45,805 bases of DNA from an uncultured Clostridia bacterium (GTDB lineage: Bacteria; Bacillota; Clostridia; Lachnospirales; Bianqueaceae), in contig CALWPV010000083.1 of assembly GCA_944383515.1 (NCBI GenBank), forward strand, positions 1 through 45,805, in the 5' to 3' direction. Of the stretch, positions 1 through 7,920 are shown piece by piece (the stretch's first letter is position 1; every line of letters starts with the position of its first letter). Under the pieces are notes generated by a model. That model had not been told where the DNA came from and made no database searches. It worked only from the letters and a program-made list of their open reading frames with translations. Position numbers and translations under genes: made by a program.

Positions 1-14
1 GGCACAAATAGCCG

Positions 15-49
15 TGTGAACAATCAGCTATTCGAGCTGATTGTTCACA
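15..49. repeat. perfect 15-bp inverted repeat (hairpin)
   Basis: Two perfectly complementary 15-base arms (15-29 and 35-49) flank a 5-base loop. The hairpin could be the terminator of a gene lying left of the window, but the T run after it is poor (TTACTTTCCTT), so an operator or other structured element is also possible. Confidence 0.55.
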
Positions 50-181
50 TTACTTTCCTTATACTTATAACTATCGTACAAAAAAGGCGTTTTTTCGAGG
101 ATTACAAAAAGTTCATGAAAATCGCCACGTCAATGCGAATCCCAGCCACAAAGATTCTCCCCTAAATCCGCTAGAAAACTA

Positions 182-210
182 TTGAAAACAAACCGCCTTC
201 GGGGTACAAT
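182..210 (+). promoter_or_regulatory. promoter of the Gfo/Idh/MocA gene
   Basis: A TTGAAA -35 box (182-187) and a TACAAT -10 box (205-210) are separated by exactly 17 bases. Each differs from the sigma-A consensus at one position. The start codon is 67 bases further on, behind an AGGAGA ribosome binding site at 265-270. Confidence 0.75.
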
Positions 211-276
211 ATAGCCAAAAGACTCCGTGGCTTAGCCGCGACTCTTTATTTCATTGAAACAAAAAGGAGAACCAAC

Positions 277-1341
277 ATGGACAAGATCACAGTAGCCGTG
301 ATCGGATGCGGTACCATTGCCAATTCCGCACACATTCCGGCGTACATGAAAAACGAACACGCTCAGATCAAATATTTCTGCGATATCATTCCCGAGCGTG
401 CGGAAAAAGCCGTTAAAGACTACGGGTGCGGCACCGCTATTGTCGATTATCACGACGCATTAAACGATCCCGAGGTACAGGCTATTTCGGTATGCACCCC
501 GAACAACATGCACGCGCAAATCTCTATCGACGCCATGCGCGCCGGTAAAGACGTACTCTGCGAAAAACCCGCCGCGCGCACCTACCAGGAAGCGCTGGAA
601 ATGCAGAAAGTACAGCACGAGACAGGCCGCATCCTGAATATCGGCGTGGTCAATCGGTTCAACGACAGCGTCAACCGCATTAAAGATATTATCGATTCCG
701 GCGCGCTGGGCGAGCTGTACAGTATCTACGTCAGCTTCCGCGCACACCGCTCCATTCCGGGCCTGGGCGGCCCCTTCACCACCAAAGCCATTGCCGGCGG
801 CGGCGTTCTTATCGACTGGGGCGTACACTACCTCGACATCGTTATGTATTGCTCCGGCGATCCCAAACCCCTTACCGTCAGCGGCGAAACGTTCTGCAAA
901 CTCGGCAAAGACATGAAAAACTACGTTTATGAAAACATGTGGTCCGAGATGACCAAAGACGTAAACGGCACCTACGACGTAGACGACTCCGTAGTCGGCC
1001 TCATTCGTACCGACGGCCCCGTCATTACGTTAAACGGAGCCTGGGCACAAAACATCGGCGAGCACGAATCCTATATAGACTTCATGGGCACCAAAGCCGG
1101 TATCCGCCTGCAATACGGCGCCGGATTCACCATGTACGGCGCGGAAAACGGCGCGCTCATTAAAACCGAGCCCAAATTCCGCATGACCAACCATTTCGAC
1201 AACGAAATCGGTGCCTTCCTGAAAGACATCACCACCCGCGAAAAACTGCCGTCGCACATCGACGTCAATATCATTACCTCGCGCATGATGCAGGCCATTT
1301 ACGACTCTGCAGAGGCGCACCACGAAATTCAGCTCGCGTAA
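277..1341 (+). CDS. Gfo/Idh/MocA family NAD(P)-dependent oxidoreductase
   Basis: This 354-residue protein belongs to the Gfo/Idh/MocA family, cytoplasmic dehydrogenases that oxidise or reduce sugars, inositols and similar substrates with NAD(P). The N-terminus has the Rossmann dinucleotide-binding pattern (AVIGCGTIANSAHIP, residues 7-21), followed by the family's EKP motif (LCEKPAA, about residue 95), whose lysine is catalytic in characterised members. The C-terminal half has the expected mixed fold, with GVLIDWGVHYLDI as the region carrying the usual Asp/His residues. Length is typical. It has its own promoter and is followed by a terminator, so it is probably transcribed alone. The substrate cannot be told from sequence; no transporter or sugar kinase lies beside it. 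Confidence 0.9.
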   Translation: MDKITVAVIGCGTIANSAHIPAYMKNEHAQIKYFCDIIPERAEKAVKDYGCGTAIVDYHDALNDPEVQAISVCTPNNMHAQISIDAMRAGKDVLCEKPAARTYQEALEMQKVQHETGRILNIGVVNRFNDSVNRIKDIIDSGALGELYSIYVSFRAHRSIPGLGGPFTTKAIAGGGVLIDWGVHYLDIVMYCSGDPKPLTVSGETFCKLGKDMKNYVYENMWSEMTKDVNGTYDVDDSVVGLIRTDGPVITLNGAWAQNIGEHESYIDFMGTKAGIRLQYGAGFTMYGAENGALIKTEPKFRMTNHFDNEIGAFLKDITTREKLPSHIDVNIITSRMMQAIYDSAEAHHEIQLA

Positions 1342-1396
1342 TCTTTTTTCGCCTGTGGCAAGCGTAGCGTAATCGCCGCCAAAGGCGGAAAAGCAT

Positions 1397-1434
1397 TCAG
1401 GCGGCCTGCCCTGTCGGCGGCCGTCTGATTTTTT
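1397..1434 (+). terminator. rho-independent terminator after the oxidoreductase
   Basis: A 10-bp stem (1397-1406 with 1419-1428, one G-T pair), a 12-base loop and six Ts form a classical intrinsic terminator. It separates the oxidoreductase from the serine dehydratase genes. The T run lies only 17 bases before the sdaAB start, so it might also act as an attenuator for that gene. Confidence 0.75.
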
Positions 1435-1450
1435 AAAAAGGGGGATCCGA

Positions 1451-2119
1451 ATGAGAGAAATCAGCGTTTTTGATGTGATTGGCCCCAATATGATTGGGCC
1501 TTCCAGTTCTCACACGGCCGGCGCGCTTCGTATCGCGCTGATGGCTAGGCGCCTGGTGAGCGCGCCGATTAAGAAGGTGAGGTTTATTTTATATGGTTCG
1601 TTCGCGCGCACGTATAAGGGGCACGGTACGGACCGCGCCCTGCTTGGCGGCATTTTGGGGTTTAACGCGGAAGATAAGCGAATTCGCGATTCGTACCGGC
1701 TGGCAACGGAGGCGGGCATTGAGTACAGCTTTGAGCCCAATACAACGGAGCAGGCGATACACCCGAACACGGTTCGTATTATTATGGAAGACGAAGCGGG
1801 AAACGGGGCCGACGTAGTAGGCGTATCCATTGGCGGAGGCAACGCGCTGCTAAAGCAGATTAACGGCATTGATATCAGCATTACCGGCAATTACCAAACC
1901 ATGATTATTATGCAAAAAGACGAGCCGGGCGTAGCGGCGCACGTGACGCGCTGCTTCTATGAAGAGAATATCAATATCGCGTTTTTAAATATTTACCGGC
2001 AGCGCAAAGGGGAAATCGCGTACTGCGTTATTGAAGCCGACAACGAGCTTACGCAGTCGCTGGTGGAAAAAGTGAAAGAGCTACCGCTGGTTCGCCAGGT
2101 AACGGTCATTCAGCTATAA
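1451..2119 (+). CDS. sdaAB: L-serine dehydratase, iron-sulfur-dependent, beta subunit
   Basis: This is the beta subunit of the two-chain Fe-S L-serine ammonia-lyase, which turns L-serine into pyruvate and ammonia in the cytoplasm. The diagnostic GPSSSHTAGALRIA motif lies near the N-terminus (residues 16-29). An ACT-type small-molecule-binding domain fills the C-terminus (about 146-222; TMIIMQKDEPGVAAHVTRCFYEENINIAFLN is its core but is given only as a location clue). At 222 residues it has the normal length for the split clostridial/Bacillus form. The start follows a G-rich ribosome binding site at 1436-1444. The alpha subunit gene begins 12 bases after the stop, so the two are one operon and should be made in equal amounts. 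Confidence 0.95.
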   Translation: MREISVFDVIGPNMIGPSSSHTAGALRIALMARRLVSAPIKKVRFILYGSFARTYKGHGTDRALLGGILGFNAEDKRIRDSYRLATEAGIEYSFEPNTTEQAIHPNTVRIIMEDEAGNGADVVGVSIGGGNALLKQINGIDISITGNYQTMIIMQKDEPGVAAHVTRCFYEENINIAFLNIYRQRKGEIAYCVIEADNELTQSLVEKVKELPLVRQVTVIQL

Positions 2120-2131
2120 GGGGGGAGCGAG

Positions 2132-3004
2132 ATGTTCAATTTTACAACGGGCAGCGAACTTCTGGAAGTTTGCGCGCAGCAGCAGTGTACAATTGCGGAA
2201 GCGATGCTGGAGCGCGAGGCGCGGTATTATAATACAACCAAGGAACAGGCGCTGGCGCGCATGGGGCATTCGTATGAGATCATGAAAGAGGCGGTGCATG
2301 AGGGACAGACCGAAGAGCTGCATTCCATGGGCGGCCTGATCGGCGGAGAAGCAAAGAAAATTAGCGCGCACCGGGCGCAAACGGCGCCGCTTTGCGGATC
2401 GATTGTATCGAAAGCCATGTCTTACGCCATGGGCGTACTAGAGGTAAATGCTTCCATGGGCCTGATTGTGGCAGCGCCCACGGCGGGCAGCTCGGGCGTA
2501 ATTCCCGGCGTGCTGTGCACGCTCCAAGAAGAACATGGGTTTACCGATGAGCAAATGATTATGGCGCTTTTTAATGCCGGAGCCGTAGGCTATTTAATTA
2601 TGTACAATGCCACGGTGGCCGGAGCCGAAGGCGGTTGTCAGGCCGAGATCGGCGCGGCAGCGGCCATGGCAGCCTCCGCTGCGGTAGAGCTTATGGGAGG
2701 TACGCCGCGGCAGTGCCTGGATGCGGCCAGCTCCGTTATTGGCACCATGCTGGGCCTGGTCTGCGATCCCATTGGCGGTTTGGTCGAAGCGCCATGCCAA
2801 AAACGAAATGCGGTAGGCGCGTCCAACGCTCTGGTCTGCGCCGAAATGACGCTCAGCGGCGTGGGCAACCTGATTCCCTTTGACGAAATGGTAGAGGCCA
2901 TGTACAAAGTAGGCCGCAGCCTGCCCTACGAACTGCGTGAAACGGCCCTAGGCGGCGTGGCCGCAACACCGACAGCGTGTCAGCTCTGTGGACTTTGTTC
3001 ATAA
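2132..3004 (+). CDS. sdaAA: L-serine dehydratase, iron-sulfur-dependent, alpha subunit
   Basis: The catalytic alpha subunit (290 residues) of the Fe-S serine dehydratase. It carries the glycine-rich GSSGVIPGVL segment and cysteines expected to hold the 4Fe-4S cluster: one in EGGCQAEIG and two in CDPIGGLVEAPCQ, with further cysteines at the extreme C-terminus (CQLCGLCS). A strong G-rich ribosome binding site (2120-2125) sits between the sdaAB stop and this ATG. Enzymes of this class are inactivated by oxygen, which fits an anaerobic host. The pair probably supplies pyruvate from serine for fermentation. No clear intrinsic terminator follows; the next gene has its own strong promoter. Confidence 0.95.
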   Translation: MFNFTTGSELLEVCAQQQCTIAEAMLEREARYYNTTKEQALARMGHSYEIMKEAVHEGQTEELHSMGGLIGGEAKKISAHRAQTAPLCGSIVSKAMSYAMGVLEVNASMGLIVAAPTAGSSGVIPGVLCTLQEEHGFTDEQMIMALFNAGAVGYLIMYNATVAGAEGGCQAEIGAAAAMAASAAVELMGGTPRQCLDAASSVIGTMLGLVCDPIGGLVEAPCQKRNAVGASNALVCAEMTLSGVGNLIPFDEMVEAMYKVGRSLPYELRETALGGVAATPTACQLCGLCS

Positions 3005-3047
3005 GCCGGGGCTCTACGGCGCTTGTGGGAAACAATTTTTAAAAAGT

Positions 3048-3064
3048 TGTTACAAAGTTATTAC
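3048..3064 (+). promoter_or_regulatory. WalR-like direct repeat
   Basis: TGTTAC and TATTAC are spaced by five bases and end seven bases before the -35 box of the cell-wall hydrolase promoter. The WalR/YycF consensus (TGTWAH-N5-TGTWAH) regulates NlpC/P60 autolysins in other Bacillota. The first half matches fully and the second misses one base. The regulator itself is not in the window, so this is an inference from position and pattern. Confidence 0.35.
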
Positions 3065-3070
3065 AAGCTA

Positions 3071-3099
3071 TTGACAAAAGTGTGAAACTCCTTTATAAT
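3071..3099 (+). promoter_or_regulatory. consensus sigma-A promoter of the NlpC/P60 gene
   Basis: TTGACA (3071-3076) and TATAAT (3094-3099) are both perfect consensus boxes at the ideal 17-base spacing. It is one of the strongest promoters in the window. The ribosome binding site AAAGGAG (3138-3144) lies 13 bases before the ATG, slightly far. Confidence 0.9.
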
Positions 3100-3157
3100 A
3101 CTATCAACACTTGTTACGAAACAGGCGTTAGTTTTATAAAGGAGTTTTTAAAATTGC

Positions 3158-4612
3158 ATGCGTAGAGTAAAGAGAAGCAGATCTAAACGGGGGTTTATAC
3201 AGATCGGCGCCGCGGCGGGAGCCATGCTGGTCTTTGTAAACGTAAACGCGGCGCCGCTGAGCGCGCAGGATTCAGCCATTAAAACAGCCAGCCTGCAGCA
3301 AGAGATGACGGTACGCGGCGCGGTTAGCGTAAGCGCTAACGAAACAATCAATTCCTTAGCCGATTTTCAATATGAAGAAAGCGTTAGTTTTCTGAATGAG
3401 AAGATTGAGCAGCAACAGAAAGAGATACTTTTATACGGGAACGCGGCCGAGGCCGCACAGCTTTGTAACAAGTTTTATACGGCAGCCGATTATGAGGCGC
3501 TGGGCATTCCTTTAGTGCAGGCCCTAGCGGGAGCGAACCTGTACGTGAGTGAAGATACGCAGAGTCAGGTGATTCACACATTTGGCGAAGGAGAAAGCGT
3601 AACGCTGCTGTATGCCTGCGAAGGTGGCAATTTCTACTATGTAGAATATAATGGAACATTCAGAGGGTATGTCGAGGCGGCAGCCTTAGACACCTCCATT
3701 TTGAGTCAGGCGCAAATAGAACAGGCTAGCCTGATCAATCGCAGCCGGTTTGTAGCGGTTCTTCCGCAAGACGTATATTTGTGGTCGGAGCCCTCGGAAA
3801 CCAGCGAGCTGCTCGCCGTCGGAGAAAGCGGGGTAGCCCTGGAAATTACAGGGGTGCAAGACGCGTGGCTACAGGTGAGCGTAGCCGGCTCTAGCGCGTA
3901 TGTACTGAGCGAGCAGGTCAATATTGAAAGGGCGCTCACTGCCGAGGTTGACGAAGAAGGATATATTAAGTCTGTCAGAGCGCAGCTGGAGGCGGAACAG
4001 GCAGAGGCCGAAGCTGCCGCGCTGGCCGCAGCGGAGGCTGAGGTAGAGGCGGAAGCGGCAGAAGAGGCGGAGGAGCAGCCAGCGGCGGAAGAAGCGGTAA
4101 CAGAACAGCCGGTGGCCGAGCAGCCGGTGGTCGAGCAGCCGGCAGCGGAAGAGGCGCCGGCGGCAGAAGAGCCCGTATATGAAGAAGCCGTAACGCAGGA
4201 GCCGGCAGAGGAAGAAACGAATCAAGACGCAAGTTCTTCCGGCGTAGGCGTGGCCATTATGAACTCGGCGCTTCAGTTTTTAGGCGTACCGTATGTATAT
4301 GGCGGCGCTTCGCCCTCGGGTTTTGACTGTTCCGGATTAGTGTACTACTGCGCGCAGCTGAATGGGGTGAGTGTTCCGCGTACGGCCGATGCGCAATATT
4401 ACGCCAATGGTACGCATGTCTCTTTGGAGAATTTGGCGGCCGGCGATCTGGTTTTCTTTTCCGCCGATTGGTCCAGTGAAATTGAACACGTAGGTATTTA
4501 CGTGGGGAATGGACAGTTTGTGCATGCTCCGAGCACGGGCGACGTGGTAAAAATCAGTGATTTATCCGGATACTATAGCCGTAATTATTGGGGTGCGCTT
4601 AGACTCGGTTAA
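3158..4612 (+). CDS. secreted SH3/NlpC-P60 peptidoglycan endopeptidase
   Basis: This 484-residue exported cell-wall hydrolase probably cuts stem peptides of peptidoglycan. A positively charged N-terminus and hydrophobic stretch (residues 1-36) form a signal peptide. Two bacterial SH3-like domains follow (about 117-175 and 195-250). An Ala/Glu-rich linker (about 275-355) includes EQPV-type tandem repeats. The C-terminal NlpC/P60 domain (about 362-484) has the catalytic Cys391 in DCSGLVYY, His444 in EHVGIYVG and His456 in FVHAP. The layout resembles clostridial daughter-cell-separation or growth hydrolases. It is a single-gene unit with a perfect promoter and a strong terminator. No anchor is seen, so the protein is probably held by the SH3 domains or released. 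Confidence 0.92.
   Translation: MRRVKRSRSKRGFIQIGAAAGAMLVFVNVNAAPLSAQDSAIKTASLQQEMTVRGAVSVSANETINSLADFQYEESVSFLNEKIEQQQKEILLYGNAAEAAQLCNKFYTAADYEALGIPLVQALAGANLYVSEDTQSQVIHTFGEGESVTLLYACEGGNFYYVEYNGTFRGYVEAAALDTSILSQAQIEQASLINRSRFVAVLPQDVYLWSEPSETSELLAVGESGVALEITGVQDAWLQVSVAGSSAYVLSEQVNIERALTAEVDEEGYIKSVRAQLEAEQAEAEAAALAAAEAEVEAEAAEEAEEQPAAEEAVTEQPVAEQPVVEQPAAEEAPAAEEPVYEEAVTQEPAEEETNQDASSSGVGVAIMNSALQFLGVPYVYGGASPSGFDCSGLVYYCAQLNGVSVPRTADAQYYANGTHVSLENLAAGDLVFFSADWSSEIEHVGIYVGNGQFVHAPSTGDVVKISDLSGYYSRNYWGALRLG
4103..4147 (+). repeat. 15-bp tandem repeat x3 (EQPVx linker)
   Basis: Three consecutive 15-base units (4103-4117, 4118-4132, 4133-4147) encode EQPVA, EQPVV and EQPAA within the acidic linker of the NlpC/P60 protein. 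Such in-frame repeats can change copy number by slippage and so alter linker length. Confidence 0.7.
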
Positions 4613-4630
4613 ACAAGAAAAATAAGGTAA

Positions 4631-4668
4631 AAATAGAGAACGGTTGCGATATCGTTCTCTATTTTTTT
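4631..4668 (+). terminator. strong intrinsic terminator after the NlpC/P60 gene
   Basis: A perfect 12-bp stem (4631-4642 with 4653-4664) with a 10-base loop runs into a T run (4662-4668). It ends the cell-wall hydrolase transcript. Confidence 0.9.
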
Positions 4669-4704
4669 GCCTTTGTTAAAAAATTTTTTAAGGGGATGTC
4701 CCGA

Positions 4705-4733
4705 TTGACTCCTGAGAGACGAAAGAGGATAAT
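4705..4733 (+). promoter_or_regulatory. promoter of the sigma-factor fusion gene
   Basis: TTGACT (4705-4710) and GATAAT (4728-4733) are 17 bases apart, one mismatch each from consensus. This is a housekeeping-type promoter, so basal expression need not depend on the sigma factor encoded downstream. Confidence 0.7.
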
Positions 4734-4773
4734 GGGAAATTGTATCTGCTATGCCAGATAATAGGAGGGGACA

Positions 4774-6609
4774 ATGGAAAACCAAGGATATACAGACGAA
4801 GAACTGCTGCGCCTTTTGAAAGACAATCTGGAAGAGGGCGCAGCGGCTCTGCTGGAGGCGTATAGCGGGCTGGTGTGCTGGGTATGCAGCCGGCGCCTTT
4901 CCGATCCGGAAGACGTTAAGGAATGCGTGAACGATACCTTTGCCGGCTTTTGCCGGGAGTGGACCCGGTTTGATCAGGAAAAGGGAACGCTGAAAAACTA
5001 CCTCTGTCTGCTAGCCGACCGGCAGGCGCTAAGCCGGTACCGGAAAAATCAGCGATACAGTCAGGCGGAAGGCCGGGCCAGAGAGCAAGAACGGGTGCTG
5101 CCGGACGTGCAGGAGTACACGGATCTGGAAGAAGCCATTCAGCAGCTTAAACCGGTGGATCAGGAGATTATCCGGCAAAAATATTTCGGAGGTCTGAATT
5201 TTCACGAGATCGCCGCGCGGCTGGATTTTCCCTATGAAACGGTGAAAAAGCGGAATCAGCGCGCCCTGAAAAAGCTGCTTAAAATTCTTTTAATTGGCGG
5301 TCTGCTGCTGGGACTGTTAGCCGGGTGCGCGGCGCTACTCTACCACTATTTTCAGTTTCGTGAAGGAAGCGGTGTCAATTGGGAGTTAGCGCTGCCTCAA
5401 TACCAGCTAACTAGTAGTCCGCCCTCCTGCGAAGCAGACGGGCTTCGCTTTTCCCTCATGGATATGGAGTATCAAGACGGGGAGCTTCACGCGACCCTCT
5501 TGGTAGAGCCTACGGCAGAGATAGCCTCAGACCAAGAGGAGCGGCATTTTCAGGAGCTGCTAGGGTTTTATACCATGGGGTGCTATGTGAACGGCACTGC
5601 GCTGCCGCCGCAAAAGGAGCGCTATTCCGAGGATATCTATCTGGACGCCTATACCATTCAGCGCGATCTGTTTTTTCAGTGGGAACCGGAAGAACAGGCA
5701 GAAGCGCTGGCCTTTACGTTTTCTTTGCAGCCTAGCGAAGAAAACGGAGAGCCTGCCGTATGGATGCTTTCCGGCAGCGAGGTAGGGCAGCCGATCGAAT
5801 ACTCGATGCAAGGGCCCACACCCTCTTTCGAGGTGGAACTGCAGAAAACCGATTTATATACCGACCCGCATGATCTGGGGCAGGTAGTGGAGCATGAACT
5901 GGGGAGTCTGCTCCTTATGAAGCCGCAGCGGGTTTCGGACAAGGTGCTTTTTTCTTTGTATCCTTTGCAGAAGCCGGAACACCTGGAGTTTTCTTCTTTG
6001 CTGGTTAGCCACTTTTTGGGGCTGGGATCCTGGGAAAAGCAAGACGTTTATTTGACCGACGCGCAGGGTAGCCGCCAGGCGGCCGAGAGCGTTTTTGGCC
6101 GGGATTTTCAAGAGGAAGTGCAGATTTATTTTTCGAGTGTGAAAGAGGGGACATATACACTGCATATTCCTTATTTATGCTGGCAGGGAAGCGGCGCGGA
6201 CACGATCGTCCGGGCGCCTTTGCCGGATCCCGGCGAGCGTCTTCCGTTAGAGCAAGAGGTTGCGCTGCCCGCGGGCGGAACGGTGCGATTTACCGGCATT
6301 TACTGTGAGTGGTACCAAGAAGAGCTGCGCGACCTAGACATAGACGGAGCCGGGTGGACTACGCGCATAGAAACGTATAGAGACTATTTTCTGGAAGTCG
6401 CGCTGGAAGGAGAAGACGATTCCCTTCGTCTATGCGCGGTTCAGCTGCAAGATACCGGGCCCGGCACGGTTCACAGCATTTCCACGGAGCAAGGAGAGAG
6501 GCTTCGCTTTCATGAGGGCGAGCAGCCCTCGGAGCTCTGTTTTACGGTAAGCAGCGCCGTGTATGTTCAGCCGGAAGAGGTTGCGGTGCCTGTTTATATC
6601 GGCCCCTAA
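4774..6609 (+). CDS. membrane-tethered ECF-like sigma factor with large extracytoplasmic domain
   Basis: A 611-residue fusion. Residues about 5-90 form a sigma-70 region 2 (helical, ending in a basic DNA-melting segment). Residues about 112-165 form region 4, with an obvious helix-turn-helix (NFHEIAARLDFPYETVKKR). A single transmembrane helix follows (about 170-190, LLIGGLLLGLLAGCAALLYH). The remaining roughly 420 residues are predicted to lie outside the cell, are acidic and beta-rich, and show no family I can name; they loosely recall the outside part of DUF4179-type anti-sigma proteins. The layout implies that sigma factor, anchor and sensor are one chain, so activity would need a conformational signal or proteolysis. 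The start follows GGAGGGG (4763-4769). No separate anti-sigma gene is adjacent; the next gene encodes a lipoprotein. Confidence 0.8.
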   Translation: MENQGYTDEELLRLLKDNLEEGAAALLEAYSGLVCWVCSRRLSDPEDVKECVNDTFAGFCREWTRFDQEKGTLKNYLCLLADRQALSRYRKNQRYSQAEGRAREQERVLPDVQEYTDLEEAIQQLKPVDQEIIRQKYFGGLNFHEIAARLDFPYETVKKRNQRALKKLLKILLIGGLLLGLLAGCAALLYHYFQFREGSGVNWELALPQYQLTSSPPSCEADGLRFSLMDMEYQDGELHATLLVEPTAEIASDQEERHFQELLGFYTMGCYVNGTALPPQKERYSEDIYLDAYTIQRDLFFQWEPEEQAEALAFTFSLQPSEENGEPAVWMLSGSEVGQPIEYSMQGPTPSFEVELQKTDLYTDPHDLGQVVEHELGSLLLMKPQRVSDKVLFSLYPLQKPEHLEFSSLLVSHFLGLGSWEKQDVYLTDAQGSRQAAESVFGRDFQEEVQIYFSSVKEGTYTLHIPYLCWQGSGADTIVRAPLPDPGERLPLEQEVALPAGGTVRFTGIYCEWYQEELRDLDIDGAGWTTRIETYRDYFLEVALEGEDDSLRLCAVQLQDTGPGTVHSISTEQGERLRFHEGEQPSELCFTVSSAVYVQPEEVAVPVYIGP

Positions 6610-6686
6610 ATCCGGCCCCTGCCGTTACCGTTTAGGCAAGATCAATTTCCCGTATTTAAATTTTTGCATTGTAGGAGGACGTTGTT

Positions 6687-7664
6687 GTGAAAACAGTACG
6701 TGTTTTTTTGGCGCTGATTTTGGCGGCATGCCTGCTGGCGGGATGTGGAGGGAATCAGAACAGCGCCGGGCAGGAAGCGGACAATTCGTCTGACGCGCAA
6801 ACGGAAAGTGAAGCGGCCGAAAGCAGCGAAGAAACGGCAGAGGCGGGGCAGCCACAGCCCATAGAGCTAGAAAACTTTACTTCCGGAACCATTTATGAAG
6901 AGGGCGAATACTATTTTCATATTGATTCCATGGAAATGACTGACGAGTCTTATGTCATTACGTATCGGGCCGCTACCGATGAGCAAAACTACAGCGGATA
7001 CTATGACATGCGTCTGACCATAAATGGAATTATGTTCCATGAAGACGATTTCGCGTTTAGCGGCGCGGGCATGGAAGGGTACACCATGATTGGCGGCGGC
7101 CCGGATAGGCCGATTACCGTATCGATTCCTAAACTTCTGTTATCTCATGTGGGCATTGAGGAAGTAACCTCGGTAAAATTTGAGGTAGGACTGGGGTATT
7201 CGGCGCAGGGCAGCGTATATGAAGAAGTCATGATTGAGGCTACCGTATACCCCGGAGCCAAAACAGAAGCGGCTGACGCGTTTCCGGAGCCTAAAGACGA
7301 CGCCTGGGTGCTGCTGGATAATGAATACGGCAAAGTACAGATTACCGATGCGAATTATTGGGTTTCGGCTGCCGACGGCCACATTATGGGCATTACGTTT
7401 CACCTGCTGGCGAAGGGAGAAGGCAGCGGTAATGTTGGCCTGCGCAGTATTGCCGCGGGCAGCTGGGAATCTGACGACAGCATGGGAGACTATGGCTGCT
7501 CACTGCCGCCATATACGCGGTATTTCCGCATTACGCTTATGGGCGGCGATGATCCGGCAGAAGGAACCGATTTTTCACAGAGCGTTCTTTCGTACTATTG
7601 CGATGCGGGAGGACTGGAAGAGCTGAGTACCACGTTAGACCTGAGCGGGTTGTCAAACGAATAA
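6687..7664 (+). CDS. lipoprotein of unknown function
   Basis: A 325-residue protein starting at GTG behind a strong TAGGAGGA site (6672-6679). The N-terminus is a lipoprotein signal peptide with the lipobox LLAGC, so Cys20 should be lipidated and the protein held on the outer face of the membrane. A Ser/Glu/Ala-rich spacer (about 25-60) precedes a beta-rich body (about 65-320) with no recognised catalytic motif. It lies 77 bases after the tethered sigma gene with no terminator or clear promoter between, so the two are probably co-transcribed. It could be a partner or sensor for that sigma protein, but this is only context. Confidence 0.8.
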   Translation: MKTVRVFLALILAACLLAGCGGNQNSAGQEADNSSDAQTESEAAESSEETAEAGQPQPIELENFTSGTIYEEGEYYFHIDSMEMTDESYVITYRAATDEQNYSGYYDMRLTINGIMFHEDDFAFSGAGMEGYTMIGGGPDRPITVSIPKLLLSHVGIEEVTSVKFEVGLGYSAQGSVYEEVMIEATVYPGAKTEAADAFPEPKDDAWVLLDNEYGKVQITDANYWVSAADGHIMGITFHLLAKGEGSGNVGLRSIAAGSWESDDSMGDYGCSLPPYTRYFRITLMGGDDPAEGTDFSQSVLSYYCDAGGLEELSTTLDLSGLSNE

Positions 7665-7670
7665 GGAAAG

Positions 7671-7706
7671 AGAGCAAGGCTGGTAAACAATGCCTTGCTC
7701 TTTTTT
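7671..7706 (+). terminator. intrinsic terminator after the lipoprotein gene
   Basis: A perfect 10-bp stem (7671-7680 with 7692-7701), an 11-base loop and a T run to 7706 close the sigma factor-lipoprotein unit. Confidence 0.9.
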
Positions 7707-7852
7707 ATACACACCGAATCCGGGCTTCGATCTGCCGAGAATGAAAGAAAATATAGCTGGCATTTCTAAATCGGCCGACAAAATATCGTTTTGGGTGACA
7801 AAAAGATGAAAATATGCAGGATTAAAACAATAAAGATTCGCAAATTATTCAA

Positions 7853-7881
7853 TAGACGGCGCGGCAACTTTATAGTATACT
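7853..7881 (+). promoter_or_regulatory. promoter of the transglutaminase-glutamine synthetase unit
   Basis: TAGACG (7853-7858) and TATACT (7876-7881) are 17 bases apart; four and five positions match consensus. The GTG start is 39 bases downstream. The rest of 7707-7852 is AT-rich with no gene visible. Confidence 0.6.
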
Positions 7882-7920
7882 AAAAAGAAAATGAAAACCG
7901 ATTAGAAGGGAGATTGTTTC

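Noticed and set aside
3026..3052. Possible terminator after sdaAA, AACAATTTTT/AAAAAGTTGTT.
   Set aside because: The stem is almost pure A-T with no GC-rich base or separate T run, so it is not a credible intrinsic terminator.
3869..4232. Two long antisense open frames opposite the NlpC/P60 linker.
   Set aside because: They are Leu/Pro/Arg-rich shadows of the Ala/Glu-rich repeats and lack ribosome binding sites.
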